64,000 nt of DNA from Kribbella catacumbae DSM 19601. GTDB lineage: Bacteria > Actinomycetota > Actinomycetes > Propionibacteriales > Kribbellaceae. Both the position numbers and the translations under genes were made by a program. Positions 16,310 through 23,990 of the stretch are shown here, in pieces. The DNA is taken from positions 1-64,000 of the forward strand of contig NZ_AQUZ01000024.1 of assembly GCF_000372465.1 (NCBI RefSeq), given 5' to 3'. Positions within the stretch are counted from its first letter, which is position 1. Each line of letters starts with the position of its first letter. A model generated the notes under the pieces. The model saw only the letters and a list, made by a program, of their open reading frames with translations. It was not told where the DNA came from and made no database searches.

Positions 16310-16366
16310 GTTGTTGCGCCCCCATTCCACTTCGTGCATGCCCACCCACCCACACGGCAGTTGCGC

Positions 16367-16716
16367 GACTTTGGGCACCGGCCAGTCGCCTGGGTGGCGT
16401 CGGCGTGACTGATGGGTGCTCAAGGTGCCGCGCCTTGCGGTGGTGCGCGCGACTTTGGGCATGGGCCAGTCGCTTGGGTGGCGTTGGCGCGGCTGGCGGG
16501 TGCTCAAGGTGCAATGCGTCGAGGTGGTGCGCGCTGTGGTGCCACGCGCCGCGGCGCTGCTGTGTGCGCGCGACCTTGGGCACGGGGTAGTCGCTTGGGT
16601 GCGGTGGGGGTGGCTGGTGGGTGCTCAGGGTGGCGTATGTCGTGGTGGTGTGCGCGACCTTGGGCACCGGCCAGTCGCCTGGGTGGCGTTGGGGTGGCTG
16701 GCGGGTGCTCAAGGTC
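16367..16716. repeat. array of four stem-loop repeats (family SL1, copies A-D)
   Basis: Four imperfect copies of a ~61-base element lie at 16367-16427, 16451-16510, 16572-16631 and 16656-16716. Each begins GAC(C/T)TTGGGCA and ends with a version of GGGTGCTCAAGGT, which are inverted to each other, so each copy can fold into a hairpin; the middle contains CCAGTCGC...GGGTGGCGTTGG. Copy C has CAGGGT for CAAGGT. Copies start 84, 121 and 84 bases apart. The region 16310-16785 has no supported gene. It separates the end of the tRNA unit from the end of ndgR, a convergent gap. Further copies are at 28561 and 39736. Confidence 0.8.
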
Positions 16717-16785
16717 GCGTGGTGGAGGCGACACAGAACAGCCCGCCGCGGGGAGCGACGGGCTGTTCGTAGTACCGGGGGAGTG

Positions 16786-17505
16786 CTACTCGGAAGCTCG
16801 GCGGAGGGCTTCTGAGAGGCGTTCGGCGGCGGCCATGACGGCGGGGGCGTGCATGCGGCCGGGCTGGCGGGAGAGGCGCTCGATCGGGCCGGAGACGGAG
16901 ACCGCGGCGATCACCTTGCCGGAAGGGGAGCGGACCGGGGCCGACACGGACGCGACGCCTTGCTCGCGTTCGCCGACGGAGTGCGCCCAGCCGCGACGCC
17001 GTACGCCGGCCAGGGCCGCGGCGTTGAAGGTGGCGTTGTGGAGGCCGCGGTGCATCCGCTCCGGGTCCTCCCAGGCAAGCAGTATTTGGGCTGCCGACCC
17101 GGCCGCCATGGTCAGCTGACTGCCCACGGGAACGGTGTCGCGCAGACCGGACGGGCGCTCGGCGGCCGCGACGCAGACGCGGTACTCACCCTGGCGCCGG
17201 AACAGCTGGGCCGACTCACCCGTGATGTCGCGCAGGCGCGCCAGTACCGGGCCGGCCGTCGCGAGCAGCCGGTCCTCGCCGGCCGCGGAGGCCAACTCGC
17301 TCAGTCGCGGCCCGAGCACGAAGCGTCCCTGCATGTCGCGCCCGACCAGCCGGTGGTGCTCGAGCGCGACGGCGAGCCGGTGAGCCGTCGGCCGGGCCAG
17401 CCCTGTCGCCGCCACGAGTCCGGCCAGGGTCGCCGGTCCGGACTCGAGTGCGGACAGAACGAGAGCTGCTTTGTCGAGAACGCCGACTCCGCTAGAGTTG
17501 TCCAT
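16786..17505 (-). CDS. ndgR: IclR-family regulator NdgR/LtbR type
   Basis: Encodes 239 residues starting MDNSSGVGVLDKAALVLSAL, almost identical in my memory to the start of streptomycete NdgR. The winged helix contains TLAGLVAATGLARPTAHRLA, and the effector domain follows (SGLRDTVPVGSQLTM; GVASVSAPVRSPSGKVIAAV). In streptomycetes and corynebacteria this regulator controls leucine and other amino-acid biosynthesis, including the divergent leuCD operon, and the same divergent layout exists here. Upstream in-frame codons would run through the operator region, so the MDNSSG start is used. A 6-bp inverted repeat touches its start codon. Confidence 0.92.
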   Translation of the reverse strand: MDNSSGVGVLDKAALVLSALESGPATLAGLVAATGLARPTAHRLAVALEHHRLVGRDMQGRFVLGPRLSELASAAGEDRLLATAGPVLARLRDITGESAQLFRRQGEYRVCVAAAERPSGLRDTVPVGSQLTMAAGSAAQILLAWEDPERMHRGLHNATFNAAALAGVRRRGWAHSVGEREQGVASVSAPVRSPSGKVIAAVSVSGPIERLSRQPGRMHAPAVMAAAERLSEALRRASE

Positions 17506-17524
17506 GAGACGATATTGCCGTCTC
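17506..17524. promoter_or_regulatory. candidate NdgR operator between ndgR and leuC
   Basis: GAGACG (17506-17511) and CGTCTC (17519-17524) are perfect inverted copies seven bases apart, immediately before the ndgR ATG. The position suits autorepression and control of the divergent leuCD promoter; binding is inferred. Confidence 0.5.
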
Positions 17525-17646
17525 GAATCGTGGAACGCAAGTCGCTTGAGCAGCCTCTTACGGAGCACTGTGAGCGATAGAACAGCTCGCCACAACCCCT
17601 GACTGGGGTGGTGGGGCCGGGAAATGTATCAAGAAGGAGAAGTGTG

Positions 17647-19077
17647 ATGTCTAGGACGTTGTCGGAAAAGGTCTGGGATGCGCATGTGGTGCGCCATGCC
17701 GACGGTGAGCCCGACCTCCTCTACATCGATCTTCACCTGGTGCACGAGGTGACCAGCCCGCAGGCCTTCGACGGTCTCCGGCTGGCCGGCCGGAAGGTCC
17801 GCCGCCCGGATCTGACGATCGCCACCGAGGACCACAACGTCCCGACTCTCGACGTCGACAAGCCGATCGCCGACCTGACCTCGCGGACGCAGGTGGAGAC
17901 CCTGCGCAAGAACGCCGCGGAGTTCGGCGTCCGGATCCACACCCTCGGCGACCCCGACCAGGGCGTCGTGCACGTGATCGGCCCGCAGCTCGGCCTGACC
18001 CAGCCCGGGATGACGGTGGTCTGTGGTGACAGCCACACATCTACTCATGGCGCGTTCGGCGCGATCGCCTTCGGCATCGGGACCAGCGAGGTCGAGCACG
18101 TGCTCGCCACCCAGACGCTGATGCAGGCGCGGCCAAAGACGATGGCGGTCACCGTCGACGGCGTACTGCCCGACGGCGTCTCGGCCAAGGACCTGGTGCT
18201 CTCGCTGATCGCGCAAGTCGGCACCGGCGGCGGGCAGGGTTACATCGTCGAGTACCGCGGTGAGGCGATCCGCGCGCTGTCGATGGAAGCCCGGATGACG
18301 ATCTGCAACATGTCGATCGAGTGGGGCGCCAAGGCCGGCATGATCGCGCCGGACGAGACGACGTTCGCGTACCTGAAGGACAAGCCGCACGCGCCGCAGG
18401 GCGTCGACTGGGAAGCCGCGGTCGAGTACTGGAAGAGCCTGGCCACCGACGACGACGCCACCTTCGACCGCGAGGTCGTACTGCGCGCCGAGGACGTCGC
18501 CCCGTTCGTCACCTGGGGGACCAACCCGGGCCAGGGCGTCCCGCTGTCTGCGAACGTGCCGTCGCCGGACGACTTCGACAACCCGAACGACAAGATCGCC
18601 GCCGAGCGCGCACTGGAGTACATGGGCCTCACCGCCGGTACGCCGCTGCGTGAGGTGAAGGTGGACACGGTCTTCCTCGGGTCCTGCACCAACGGCCGGA
18701 TCGAGGACCTGCGCGCCGCGGCCGGAGTACTGGCCGGGCGGAAGGTTGCCGAGGGCACCCGGATGCTCGTCGTACCGGGATCGGGCCGGGTCCTGCTGCA
18801 GGCCGAGTCCGAAGGTTTGGACCAGATCTTCAAGGATGCCGGGGCTGAGTGGCGTGGCGCGGGATGCTCGATGTGCCTGGGCATGAACCCGGACCAGCTG
18901 GCTCCGGGCGAGCGCAGCGCCTCCACGTCGAACCGCAACTTCGAAGGCCGGCAGGGCAAGGGTGGGCGCACGCATCTGGTGTCGCCGCTCGTCGCCGCCG
19001 CGACCGCAGTCACCGGCACTCTGGCCGCGCCGGCGGATCTAGAGCCGCTGGATGTCGTCGTACCCGAGAACGTCTGA
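17647..19077 (+). CDS. leuC: 3-isopropylmalate dehydratase large subunit
   Basis: Encodes 476 residues from ATG 17647 behind GAAGGAGA. It carries the aconitase-type [4Fe-4S] cysteines: Cys347 in GSCTNGRIEDL, and Cys407 and Cys410 in GCSMCLGMNPD. With LeuD it isomerises 2- to 3-isopropylmalate in leucine biosynthesis. The end sequence GRQGKGGRTHLVSP is also typical. leuD starts 13 bases after the stop. The 141-base gap upstream holds the probable NdgR site. Confidence 0.97.
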   Translation: MSRTLSEKVWDAHVVRHADGEPDLLYIDLHLVHEVTSPQAFDGLRLAGRKVRRPDLTIATEDHNVPTLDVDKPIADLTSRTQVETLRKNAAEFGVRIHTLGDPDQGVVHVIGPQLGLTQPGMTVVCGDSHTSTHGAFGAIAFGIGTSEVEHVLATQTLMQARPKTMAVTVDGVLPDGVSAKDLVLSLIAQVGTGGGQGYIVEYRGEAIRALSMEARMTICNMSIEWGAKAGMIAPDETTFAYLKDKPHAPQGVDWEAAVEYWKSLATDDDATFDREVVLRAEDVAPFVTWGTNPGQGVPLSANVPSPDDFDNPNDKIAAERALEYMGLTAGTPLREVKVDTVFLGSCTNGRIEDLRAAAGVLAGRKVAEGTRMLVVPGSGRVLLQAESEGLDQIFKDAGAEWRGAGCSMCLGMNPDQLAPGERSASTSNRNFEGRQGKGGRTHLVSPLVAAATAVTGTLAAPADLEPLDVVVPENV

Positions 19078-19090
19078 GGACAAAGGAATC

Positions 19091-19690
19091 ATGGACGCCT
19101 TCACCCAGCACATCGGCACCGCGGCTCCGCTGCGCCGCAGCAACGTCGACACCGACCAGATCATCCCGGCGGTCTACCTCAAGCGGGTCACCCGGACCGG
19201 CTTCGAGGACGGCCTGTTCGCTGCCTGGCGCAACGATCCCGCCTTCGTCCTGAACCAGCCCGAGTACGAGGGCGTCTCGGTGCTCGTCGCCGGGCCGGAC
19301 TTCGGTACCGGCTCGTCGCGTGAGCACGCCGTCTGGGCGCTGATGGACTACGGCTTCCGGGTCGTCGTGTCGTCGCGGTTCGGCGACATCTTCCGGGGCA
19401 ACTCGGGCAAGGCCGGACTGCTGGCCGCGCTCGTCGAGCAGGACGTCGTCGAGAAGTTGTGGGCCACGATCGAGAACGACCCGGGTACCAAGGTCACGGT
19501 CGACCTGGAGCACAAGACGCTGTCGGCCGGCGACATCTCGGCGCCGTTCGAGATCGACGACTACACCCGCTACCGGCTGCTGAACGGCCTCGACGACGTC
19601 GGCATCACCTTGTCCCACGAGGCCGACATCACCGCGTACGAGGCGACCCGGCCGGCCTTCAAGCCGGCCACCCTGCCGGCCAAGGCGTAA
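19091..19690 (+). CDS. leuD: 3-isopropylmalate dehydratase small subunit
   Basis: Encodes 199 residues from ATG 19091 with AGGA upstream. Family blocks include RRSNVDTDQIIPAVYLKRV, the GPDFGTGSSREHAVWAL swivelling-domain loop that helps bind substrate, and FGDIFRGNSGKAGLL. It forms the heterodimer with LeuC encoded immediately before it. Length is normal for the family. Confidence 0.97.
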   Translation: MDAFTQHIGTAAPLRRSNVDTDQIIPAVYLKRVTRTGFEDGLFAAWRNDPAFVLNQPEYEGVSVLVAGPDFGTGSSREHAVWALMDYGFRVVVSSRFGDIFRGNSGKAGLLAALVEQDVVEKLWATIENDPGTKVTVDLEHKTLSAGDISAPFEIDDYTRYRLLNGLDDVGITLSHEADITAYEATRPAFKPATLPAKA

Positions 19691-19701
19691 CGCATCGCAC
19701 A

Positions 19702-19727
19702 GTTATCCCGATAACAGCGGTGTTATC
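19702..19727. promoter_or_regulatory. triple GTTATC/GATAAC half-sites after leuD
   Basis: GTTATC (19702-19707), GATAAC (19710-19715) and GTTATC (19722-19727) form two overlapping inverted repeats with spacers of two and six bases. They lie between leuD and the corA leader, and TTGTCA at 19738-19743 could be a -35 box. An operator for an unknown regulator is plausible. Confidence 0.4.
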
Positions 19728-19776
19728 CTTGCGAAGTTGTCAGTACAAGGCCACGAGATCCTGGAGGTGGGGCGCC

Positions 19777-19821
19777 ATGAGCAGCGAACCCTCCAGACCT
19801 ACGGATCTCGCTCGGCCTTGA
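19777..19821 (+). CDS. possible 14-residue leader ORF before corA
   Basis: ATG 19777 with a GGAGG ribosome site seven to twelve bases upstream opens a reading frame of MSSEPSRPTDLARP and a TGA. It is followed within 25 bases by a long hairpin and then corA. This resembles the leader peptide/hairpin layout of attenuated transport genes, but nothing proves it is translated. Confidence 0.3.
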   Translation: MSSEPSRPTDLARP

Positions 19822-19843
19822 GGCGCTGAACTCCTTCTAGGTC

Positions 19844-19881
19844 AGGTCATCCTGGCGTGCGCTCGCGCGCCGGGGTGACCT
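19844..19881 (+). promoter_or_regulatory. long hairpin in the corA 5' leader
   Basis: AGGTCATCCTGGCGTGC pairs with GCGCGCCGGGGTGACCT over about 17 positions, three of them G-U, around a four-base loop. There is no U-run, so it is not an ordinary terminator. It sits about 50 bases before the corA ribosome site. Function unknown. Confidence 0.4.
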
Positions 19882-19944
19882 GCGGCGCGGGGCCGGGCGA
19901 TTAGTCGCCCGTTGATCCCACACCTCGCACCTGGAGGACTTGTC

Positions 19945-21111
19945 ATGTCCGACCTTCGCCTGCGCACGCTCCGTGCGTTCAGCCGCACCCCATCCCTGCG
20001 CGCCGCCGCCCGCCGGTACGCCGGTACGCTCGCCGAGCCCATTCCCGCCGAGCAGCAGCCGGCCCTCCCCATCGGCCCCAAGCCCAAGGGGCACAGCGTC
20101 GTCGACAGCGCGATCTACTGCGACGGCGCGCGGGTCGCGTCGCCCGAGTCGCTGGCCGACACCTATCAGGTGCTGCACGAGTCGCCGAAAAGCCTTGCCT
20201 GGATCGGCCTGTACCGGCCGGACCGGCGCGAACTGAACTCGCTGGCGCAGGAGTTCGACCTGCACGAGCTGGCGATCGAGGACGCCATCCAGGCCCATCA
20301 GCGGCCGAAGCTCGAGCGCTACGGCGACACGTTGTTCGTAGTACTGAAGGCTGCTCGCTACCGGGACGCGACCGAGGAGGTCGAGTTCGGCGAGGTGCAC
20401 CTGTTCGTCGGCCCGGACTTCGTGGTGACGGTCCGGCATGCCGAGGCGCCGAACCTGGCCGCGGTACGGCGCCGGGTGGAACGCGATCCCGAGTTGCTGC
20501 GGCGCGGTACCGAGGCTGTTCTCTACGCGATCATGGACAAGGTCGTCGACGGCTACGCGCCCGTCGTCGCGGGTCTGGAGAACGACATCGACGAGATCGA
20601 GACCGAGGTGTTCCGGGGCGACCCGAAGGTGTCGCGGCGCATCTACGAGTTGTCCCGTGAGGTGATCGAGTTCCAGCGCGCGACCCGGCCGCTGGTCGGC
20701 ATGCTCGACTCGTTGCGGGCCGGCTTCGACAAGTACGGCGTCGACGAGGAACTGCAGCGATCGCTGCGCGACGTCGCCGACCACGTGACCCAGGTGGTCG
20801 AGCGGGTGGACGCTTTCCGCGAACTGCTGCGCGACATCCTGACGGTGAACGCGACGCTGGTCGCCCAGCAGCAGAACGAGGAGATGAAGAGCCTCACGGT
20901 CGCCAGCAACCATCAGAACGAAGAGGTGAAGCGGATCTCCGCGTGGGCGGCGATCCTGTTCGCGCCGACGCTGATCGGCACCGTGTACGGGATGAACTTC
21001 GACTCGATGCCGGAGCTGCACTGGCAGTTCGGGTATCCGTTCGCGGTCGGGTTGATGGCCGCGGTGTGTGTTGGTCTGCACCAGATCTTCAAGCGCCGCA
21101 GCTGGCTTTAG
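19945..21111 (+). CDS. corA: CorA-family magnesium/cobalt channel
   Basis: Encodes 388 residues from ATG 19945 with GGAGGA upstream. A large N-terminal cytoplasmic domain leads through a long helix (VTQVVERVDAFRELLRDILTV) to two C-terminal membrane segments. The selectivity signature is present as YGMNF between them. It probably admits Mg2+ (or Co2+/Ni2+) as a pentamer. A small ORF and a long hairpin lie in its 254-base leader, suggesting regulation at the mRNA level. Confidence 0.92.
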   Translation: MSDLRLRTLRAFSRTPSLRAAARRYAGTLAEPIPAEQQPALPIGPKPKGHSVVDSAIYCDGARVASPESLADTYQVLHESPKSLAWIGLYRPDRRELNSLAQEFDLHELAIEDAIQAHQRPKLERYGDTLFVVLKAARYRDATEEVEFGEVHLFVGPDFVVTVRHAEAPNLAAVRRRVERDPELLRRGTEAVLYAIMDKVVDGYAPVVAGLENDIDEIETEVFRGDPKVSRRIYELSREVIEFQRATRPLVGMLDSLRAGFDKYGVDEELQRSLRDVADHVTQVVERVDAFRELLRDILTVNATLVAQQQNEEMKSLTVASNHQNEEVKRISAWAAILFAPTLIGTVYGMNFDSMPELHWQFGYPFAVGLMAAVCVGLHQIFKRRSWL

Positions 21112-21171
21112 TCCCCTAGCCGCTGGACGGATTACGCTGCAACTCCGGATGTCTCGAGGAGGTTGTTGGCT

Positions 21172-21357
21172 ATGTGGCTGTTCCTGCGGCGGCGACTCAT
21201 CATGTGGGCCGTGCTGGCGATCGCGGTGCCTTTGCTGGAGTGGTTGCTGGGCAAGGTGAGTGAGCAACTGAAGCTGCGCAAGGGCGAGAGTGCGGTGACC
21301 AAAGGGCTCGACACGGCCCAGTCCGGCGTCCGCACCTTGCGCGGAAAGCGGCGTTGA
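21172..21357 (+). CDS. small membrane protein
   Basis: Encodes 61 residues from ATG 21172 (GAGGAGG at 21156-21162). One hydrophobic helix (LIMWAVLAIAVPLLEWLLG) is followed by a basic tail ending RTLRGKRR. No family is recognised. It lies 60 bases after corA on the same strand. Confidence 0.6.
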   Translation: MWLFLRRRLIMWAVLAIAVPLLEWLLGKVSEQLKLRKGESAVTKGLDTAQSGVRTLRGKRR

Positions 21358-21500
21358 AGCAACTGATCGACGGCGTGGCCTAGGTCACCGTTGGTCGCCG
21401 GTTCGTTGCTCTGAAGGGAATCTGGAGACCCTCCGGACCCGATTCGGGACGAAATTTGCCCCAAATCGCCTGAAACAAGGCCGAATTGCCGCGTTGGTGT

Positions 21501-21529
21501 TTGTGAACACGCCGAAGAGTCCATAACGT
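21501..21529 (+). promoter_or_regulatory. promoter of hup
   Basis: TTGTGA (21501-21506) and TAACGT (21524-21529) are 17 bases apart, about 50 bases before the HU start. A short inverted repeat, GTGTT-TGTG-AACAC (21497-21510), overlaps the -35. Confidence 0.5.
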
Positions 21530-21581
21530 TCACGGGAGATCGAGCGCTGTGCTCGACGCAGGAGTTCACGGAGGGAAGACA

Positions 21582-22157
21582 GTGAACAAGAGCCAGTTGG
21601 TCGAAGCGCTCGCAGTGCACTTCGACGGAAATCGCCGTTCGGCCCAGCACGCCCTGGAGTCGGTGATCGACACCGTCCAGCGCGAGCTGACCAAGAAGGG
21701 CGGCAAGGTCGCCATCACCGGGTTCGGTGCCTTCGAGGCCATCGAGCGCGGTGCCCGGATGGTCCGAAACCCGCGGACCGGCGAGACCAAGCGTGCGAAG
21801 AAGACCGTGGTTCCGAAGTTCCGCGCGGGTGCGGAGCTGAAGGCCGTTGTCTCCGGTGCCAAGAAGCTGCCGAAGCTGGTTGCTCCGAAGCCGGCCGCCG
21901 CCACCAAGGCAGCTGCTCCGGCCAAGAAGGCCCCGGCCAAGGCCGCCGCCACCAAGACCGCCGCCAAGAAGGCGCCGGCCAAGGCTGCGGCCAAGAAGAC
22001 GGTCGCCAAGAAGGCCCCGGCCAAGAAGGCCCCGGCCAAGGCCGTTGCCAAGAAGACCGTTGCCAAGAAGGCTCCGGCCAAGACCGTTGCCAAGAAGGCG
22101 CCGGCCAAGAAGGCCCCCGCCAAGAAGGCTCCGGCGAAGCGCGCTGCCGCCCGCTGA
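21582..22157 (+). CDS. hup: histone-like HU protein with Lys/Ala/Pro-rich C-terminal tail
   Basis: Encodes 191 residues from GTG 21582. Residues 1-~90 are a standard HU fold (MNKSQLVEALAVHF...; FGAFEAIERGARMVRNPRTG carries the DNA-binding arm). The remaining ~100 residues are tandem KKAPAK/KKTVAK repeats resembling eukaryotic histone H1, as in streptomycete HupS and mycobacterial HupB. The tail compacts DNA and is a known site for lysine modification in relatives. The repeated codons make the gene prone to length change. Followed by a strong hairpin. Confidence 0.95.
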   Translation: MNKSQLVEALAVHFDGNRRSAQHALESVIDTVQRELTKKGGKVAITGFGAFEAIERGARMVRNPRTGETKRAKKTVVPKFRAGAELKAVVSGAKKLPKLVAPKPAAATKAAAPAKKAPAKAAATKTAAKKAPAKAAAKKTVAKKAPAKKAPAKAVAKKTVAKKAPAKTVAKKAPAKKAPAKKAPAKRAAAR

Positions 22158-22196
22158 CCTGTCAGCATCGCAGTAACGCACTACCGCACCATCAGC

Positions 22197-22234
22197 GAAG
22201 GCCGGTCACCCCACACCAGGGGCGACCGGCCTTC
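22197..22234 (+). terminator. hairpin after hup
   Basis: GAAGGCCGGTC-A-CCCC pairs with GGGG-C-GACCGGCCTTC around ACACCA. It is a GC-rich stem of 15 pairs with one mismatch and no clear T-run, in the gap between hup and the convergent small gene. Confidence 0.75.
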
Positions 22235-22268
22235 GCCGTGTTCGCTGGGGTGCCTTGGGCGCTGGGGT

Positions 22269-22475
22269 TCAGGGCAGGGTGATGAAGTGGACCTCGGCGA
22301 TCGCGAGTCCCGCGCCGGAGCCGGTCGTGGTGAGGCGGACGCGCTGGCCAAGGCGGAGCATGCGCACCGGAGTACCGGTGAGGGCTTCGGCGTCGAAGGG
22401 GAGTTCGATGCCAGTGTCGGTCAACACTGCACCGGAGGCGGTGGCTGCGTCGTAGCGGCTGACTGTTGCTTGCAT
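22269..22475 (-). CDS. small cold-shock-like conserved protein
   Basis: Encodes 68 residues starting MQATVSRYDAATASGAVLTD. The pattern of an N-terminal strand, a Gly-rich turn and LRLGQRVRL resembles a cold-shock-domain barrel, but the RNP1/RNP2 aromatic motifs are not clear. Homologues are common beside cofC in actinobacteria and are generally unnamed. The start is placed at the second in-frame ATG, 20 bases downstream of the cofC stop codon on the same strand. Confidence 0.65.
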   Translation of the reverse strand: MQATVSRYDAATASGAVLTDTGIELPFDAEALTGTPVRMLRLGQRVRLTTTGSGAGLAIAEVHFITLP

Positions 22476-22495
22476 GGCCTTACGGTAGCGGCCTC

Positions 22496-23167
22496 CTAGC
22501 AAGCAAGGCCTTCAGTGCCCGTCGCGGCACCCATCACCAGCGACATCACGTCTGCTGTCCGCGGACCAACACCTAGCTGTACTGCATGCGCCAGGTCAGC
22601 TGCGGTGTCCACGTCGCGCCGCAACGACTCGATCGCTGCCAGCGCGATCGGTACCGCGCCAGATGTCTGGTGGGCGAGCGCAGAACCCACACCGAAGCGG
22701 GGATCCAGGAGAACACCGGGGACGGCGGCAAGCATCGTAGTACCGGTCCCTGGCTCGTCGATGACGAAGCTGCGGTCGGAGATACAAGCTGCTAGGGCAG
22801 CGGTCAGTTCAGTCGGCCGTAGAGCCGGTAGATCGGCAGAGAGCGCCACTACTCCAGCCTCTGGGTACTCCGCTGCCGCAACCGCTGCACCGTGCTCCAG
22901 AGCCCCATTGAGCCCTGCATCCGGCCGGTCCGGTACTACGTGCGCCCCGATCGCCGTGACGTCCGCTGCGACCACTGGATCATCCGTGACCACCAGGACG
23001 GCCCGGACCAGCCGAGACTCGAGTGCTGCGGCAGTAGTGTCGACTGCGAAGGCACGGGCGAGCTCCGGACGGTGCTGCGGGTACGCGGCAGCAAGCCGGC
23101 TCTTCGCGATCGCCGTACGCTTCACCGGGATCACCAGGGTCCAGGGAGCGACCTGTAGGTCTGCCAT
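22496..23167 (-). CDS. cofC: 2-phospho-L-lactate guanylyltransferase (F420 biosynthesis)
   Basis: Encodes 223 residues starting MADLQVAPWTLVIPVKRTAIAKSRL, the nucleotide-binding VPVK-KSRL start of CofC/FbiD. Later VVALSADLPALRP and GTGTTMLAAVPG match the nucleotidyltransferase core. The enzyme activates a three-carbon phosphate (2-phospholactate or phosphoenolpyruvate) with GTP for coenzyme F420. A deazaflavin-dependent protein domain occurs at 55.4-56.5 kb, consistent with F420 use. It is divergent from the acyltransferase. Confidence 0.88.
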   Translation of the reverse strand: MADLQVAPWTLVIPVKRTAIAKSRLAAAYPQHRPELARAFAVDTTAAALESRLVRAVLVVTDDPVVAADVTAIGAHVVPDRPDAGLNGALEHGAAVAAAEYPEAGVVALSADLPALRPTELTAALAACISDRSFVIDEPGTGTTMLAAVPGVLLDPRFGVGSALAHQTSGAVPIALAAIESLRRDVDTAADLAHAVQLGVGPRTADVMSLVMGAATGTEGLAC

Positions 23168-23219
23168 CAGGCAGGATTCTCCCATGACCGACGGCCACGA
23201 CAGCCACCAGGAGGCAGCA

Positions 23220-23990
23220 GTGAACGGCCAGCGCACCGCCGAGGGTCCCCGGCCACGCCGGGGGTTCTGGTTCGGCCTGGTGGTCGCCATCGTCAAACCC
23301 TTCATGCTCACCTGGACCAAGCGGGACTTCCGCGGCCACGAGAACGTGCCACGGACCGGCGGGATGGTGTTCGTGACGAACCACATCTCGCACTTCGACC
23401 CGTTCGTGCTGGGCCTGTACATCTGGGAGTGCCGGCGGATCCCGCGGCTGCTCGGCAAGGCGTCGCTGTTCAAGCTGCCGATCGCCGGCCGGATCATCAC
23501 CAGCGCGGGGCAGATCCCGGTGTACCGCGACTCGGCCGAGGCCGCGGACGCCTTCCGGGCCGCGGTCGCCGCGGTGGAGAAGGGCGAGTGCGTCGGCGTC
23601 TATCCCGAAGGCACGATCACCCGCGACCCGGACCTGTGGCCGATGACCGGCAAGTCCGGCGCCGCCCGGATCGCGCTGATGACCGGCTGTCCGGTGATCC
23701 CGATCGCGAACTGGGGCGCGCAAGAGGTCTTCGCGTCGTACGGCAGACTGCGGATCCGGCTGCTGCCGCGCAAGACGCTGCGGGTGATCGCGGGCCCGCC
23801 GGTCGACCTGAGCGCCTTCCAGGGCAAACCGATCACCAGCCAGCTGTTGCACGAGGCAACCGAGGTGATCATGCACCGGGTCGCCGACGAACTCGGCGTA
23901 CTGCGCGGGGCGACTCCGCCGGCGGAACTGTTCGATCCGCGCAACCACAAGGCTGTTGAAGACGACCGTGAGGATGGGGAGACTCGATGA
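23220..23990 (+). CDS. 1-acyl-sn-glycerol-3-phosphate acyltransferase (PlsC family)
   Basis: Encodes 256 residues from GTG 23220, preferred because AGGAGG is five bases upstream; ATG 23184 would add 12 residues. Acyltransferase motifs are clear: NHISHFD (HxxxxD) and VGVYPEGTITR (EGT). An N-terminal hydrophobic segment may attach it to the membrane. It makes phosphatidate for phospholipids. gpsA overlaps its end by 4 nt, so two enzymes acting around glycerol-3-phosphate are coupled. Confidence 0.88.
   Translation: MNGQRTAEGPRPRRGFWFGLVVAIVKPFMLTWTKRDFRGHENVPRTGGMVFVTNHISHFDPFVLGLYIWECRRIPRLLGKASLFKLPIAGRIITSAGQIPVYRDSAEAADAFRAAVAAVEKGECVGVYPEGTITRDPDLWPMTGKSGAARIALMTGCPVIPIANWGAQEVFASYGRLRIRLLPRKTLRVIAGPPVDLSAFQGKPITSQLLHEATEVIMHRVADELGVLRGATPPAELFDPRNHKAVEDDREDGETR

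Noticed and set aside
16297..16815. Several open frames across the SL1 array
   Set aside because: Frames shift between copies and the products are Gly/Trp/Arg or His/Pro repeats; the repeats are better explained as DNA/RNA structures.
17504..17602. Possible leucine leader peptide before leuC (with Leu codons including TTA and a CCCC...GGGG stem after it)
   Set aside because: The ATG overlaps the ndgR start region, there is no ribosome site, leucines are scattered, and the stem is only four pairs; NdgR control is a simpler explanation.
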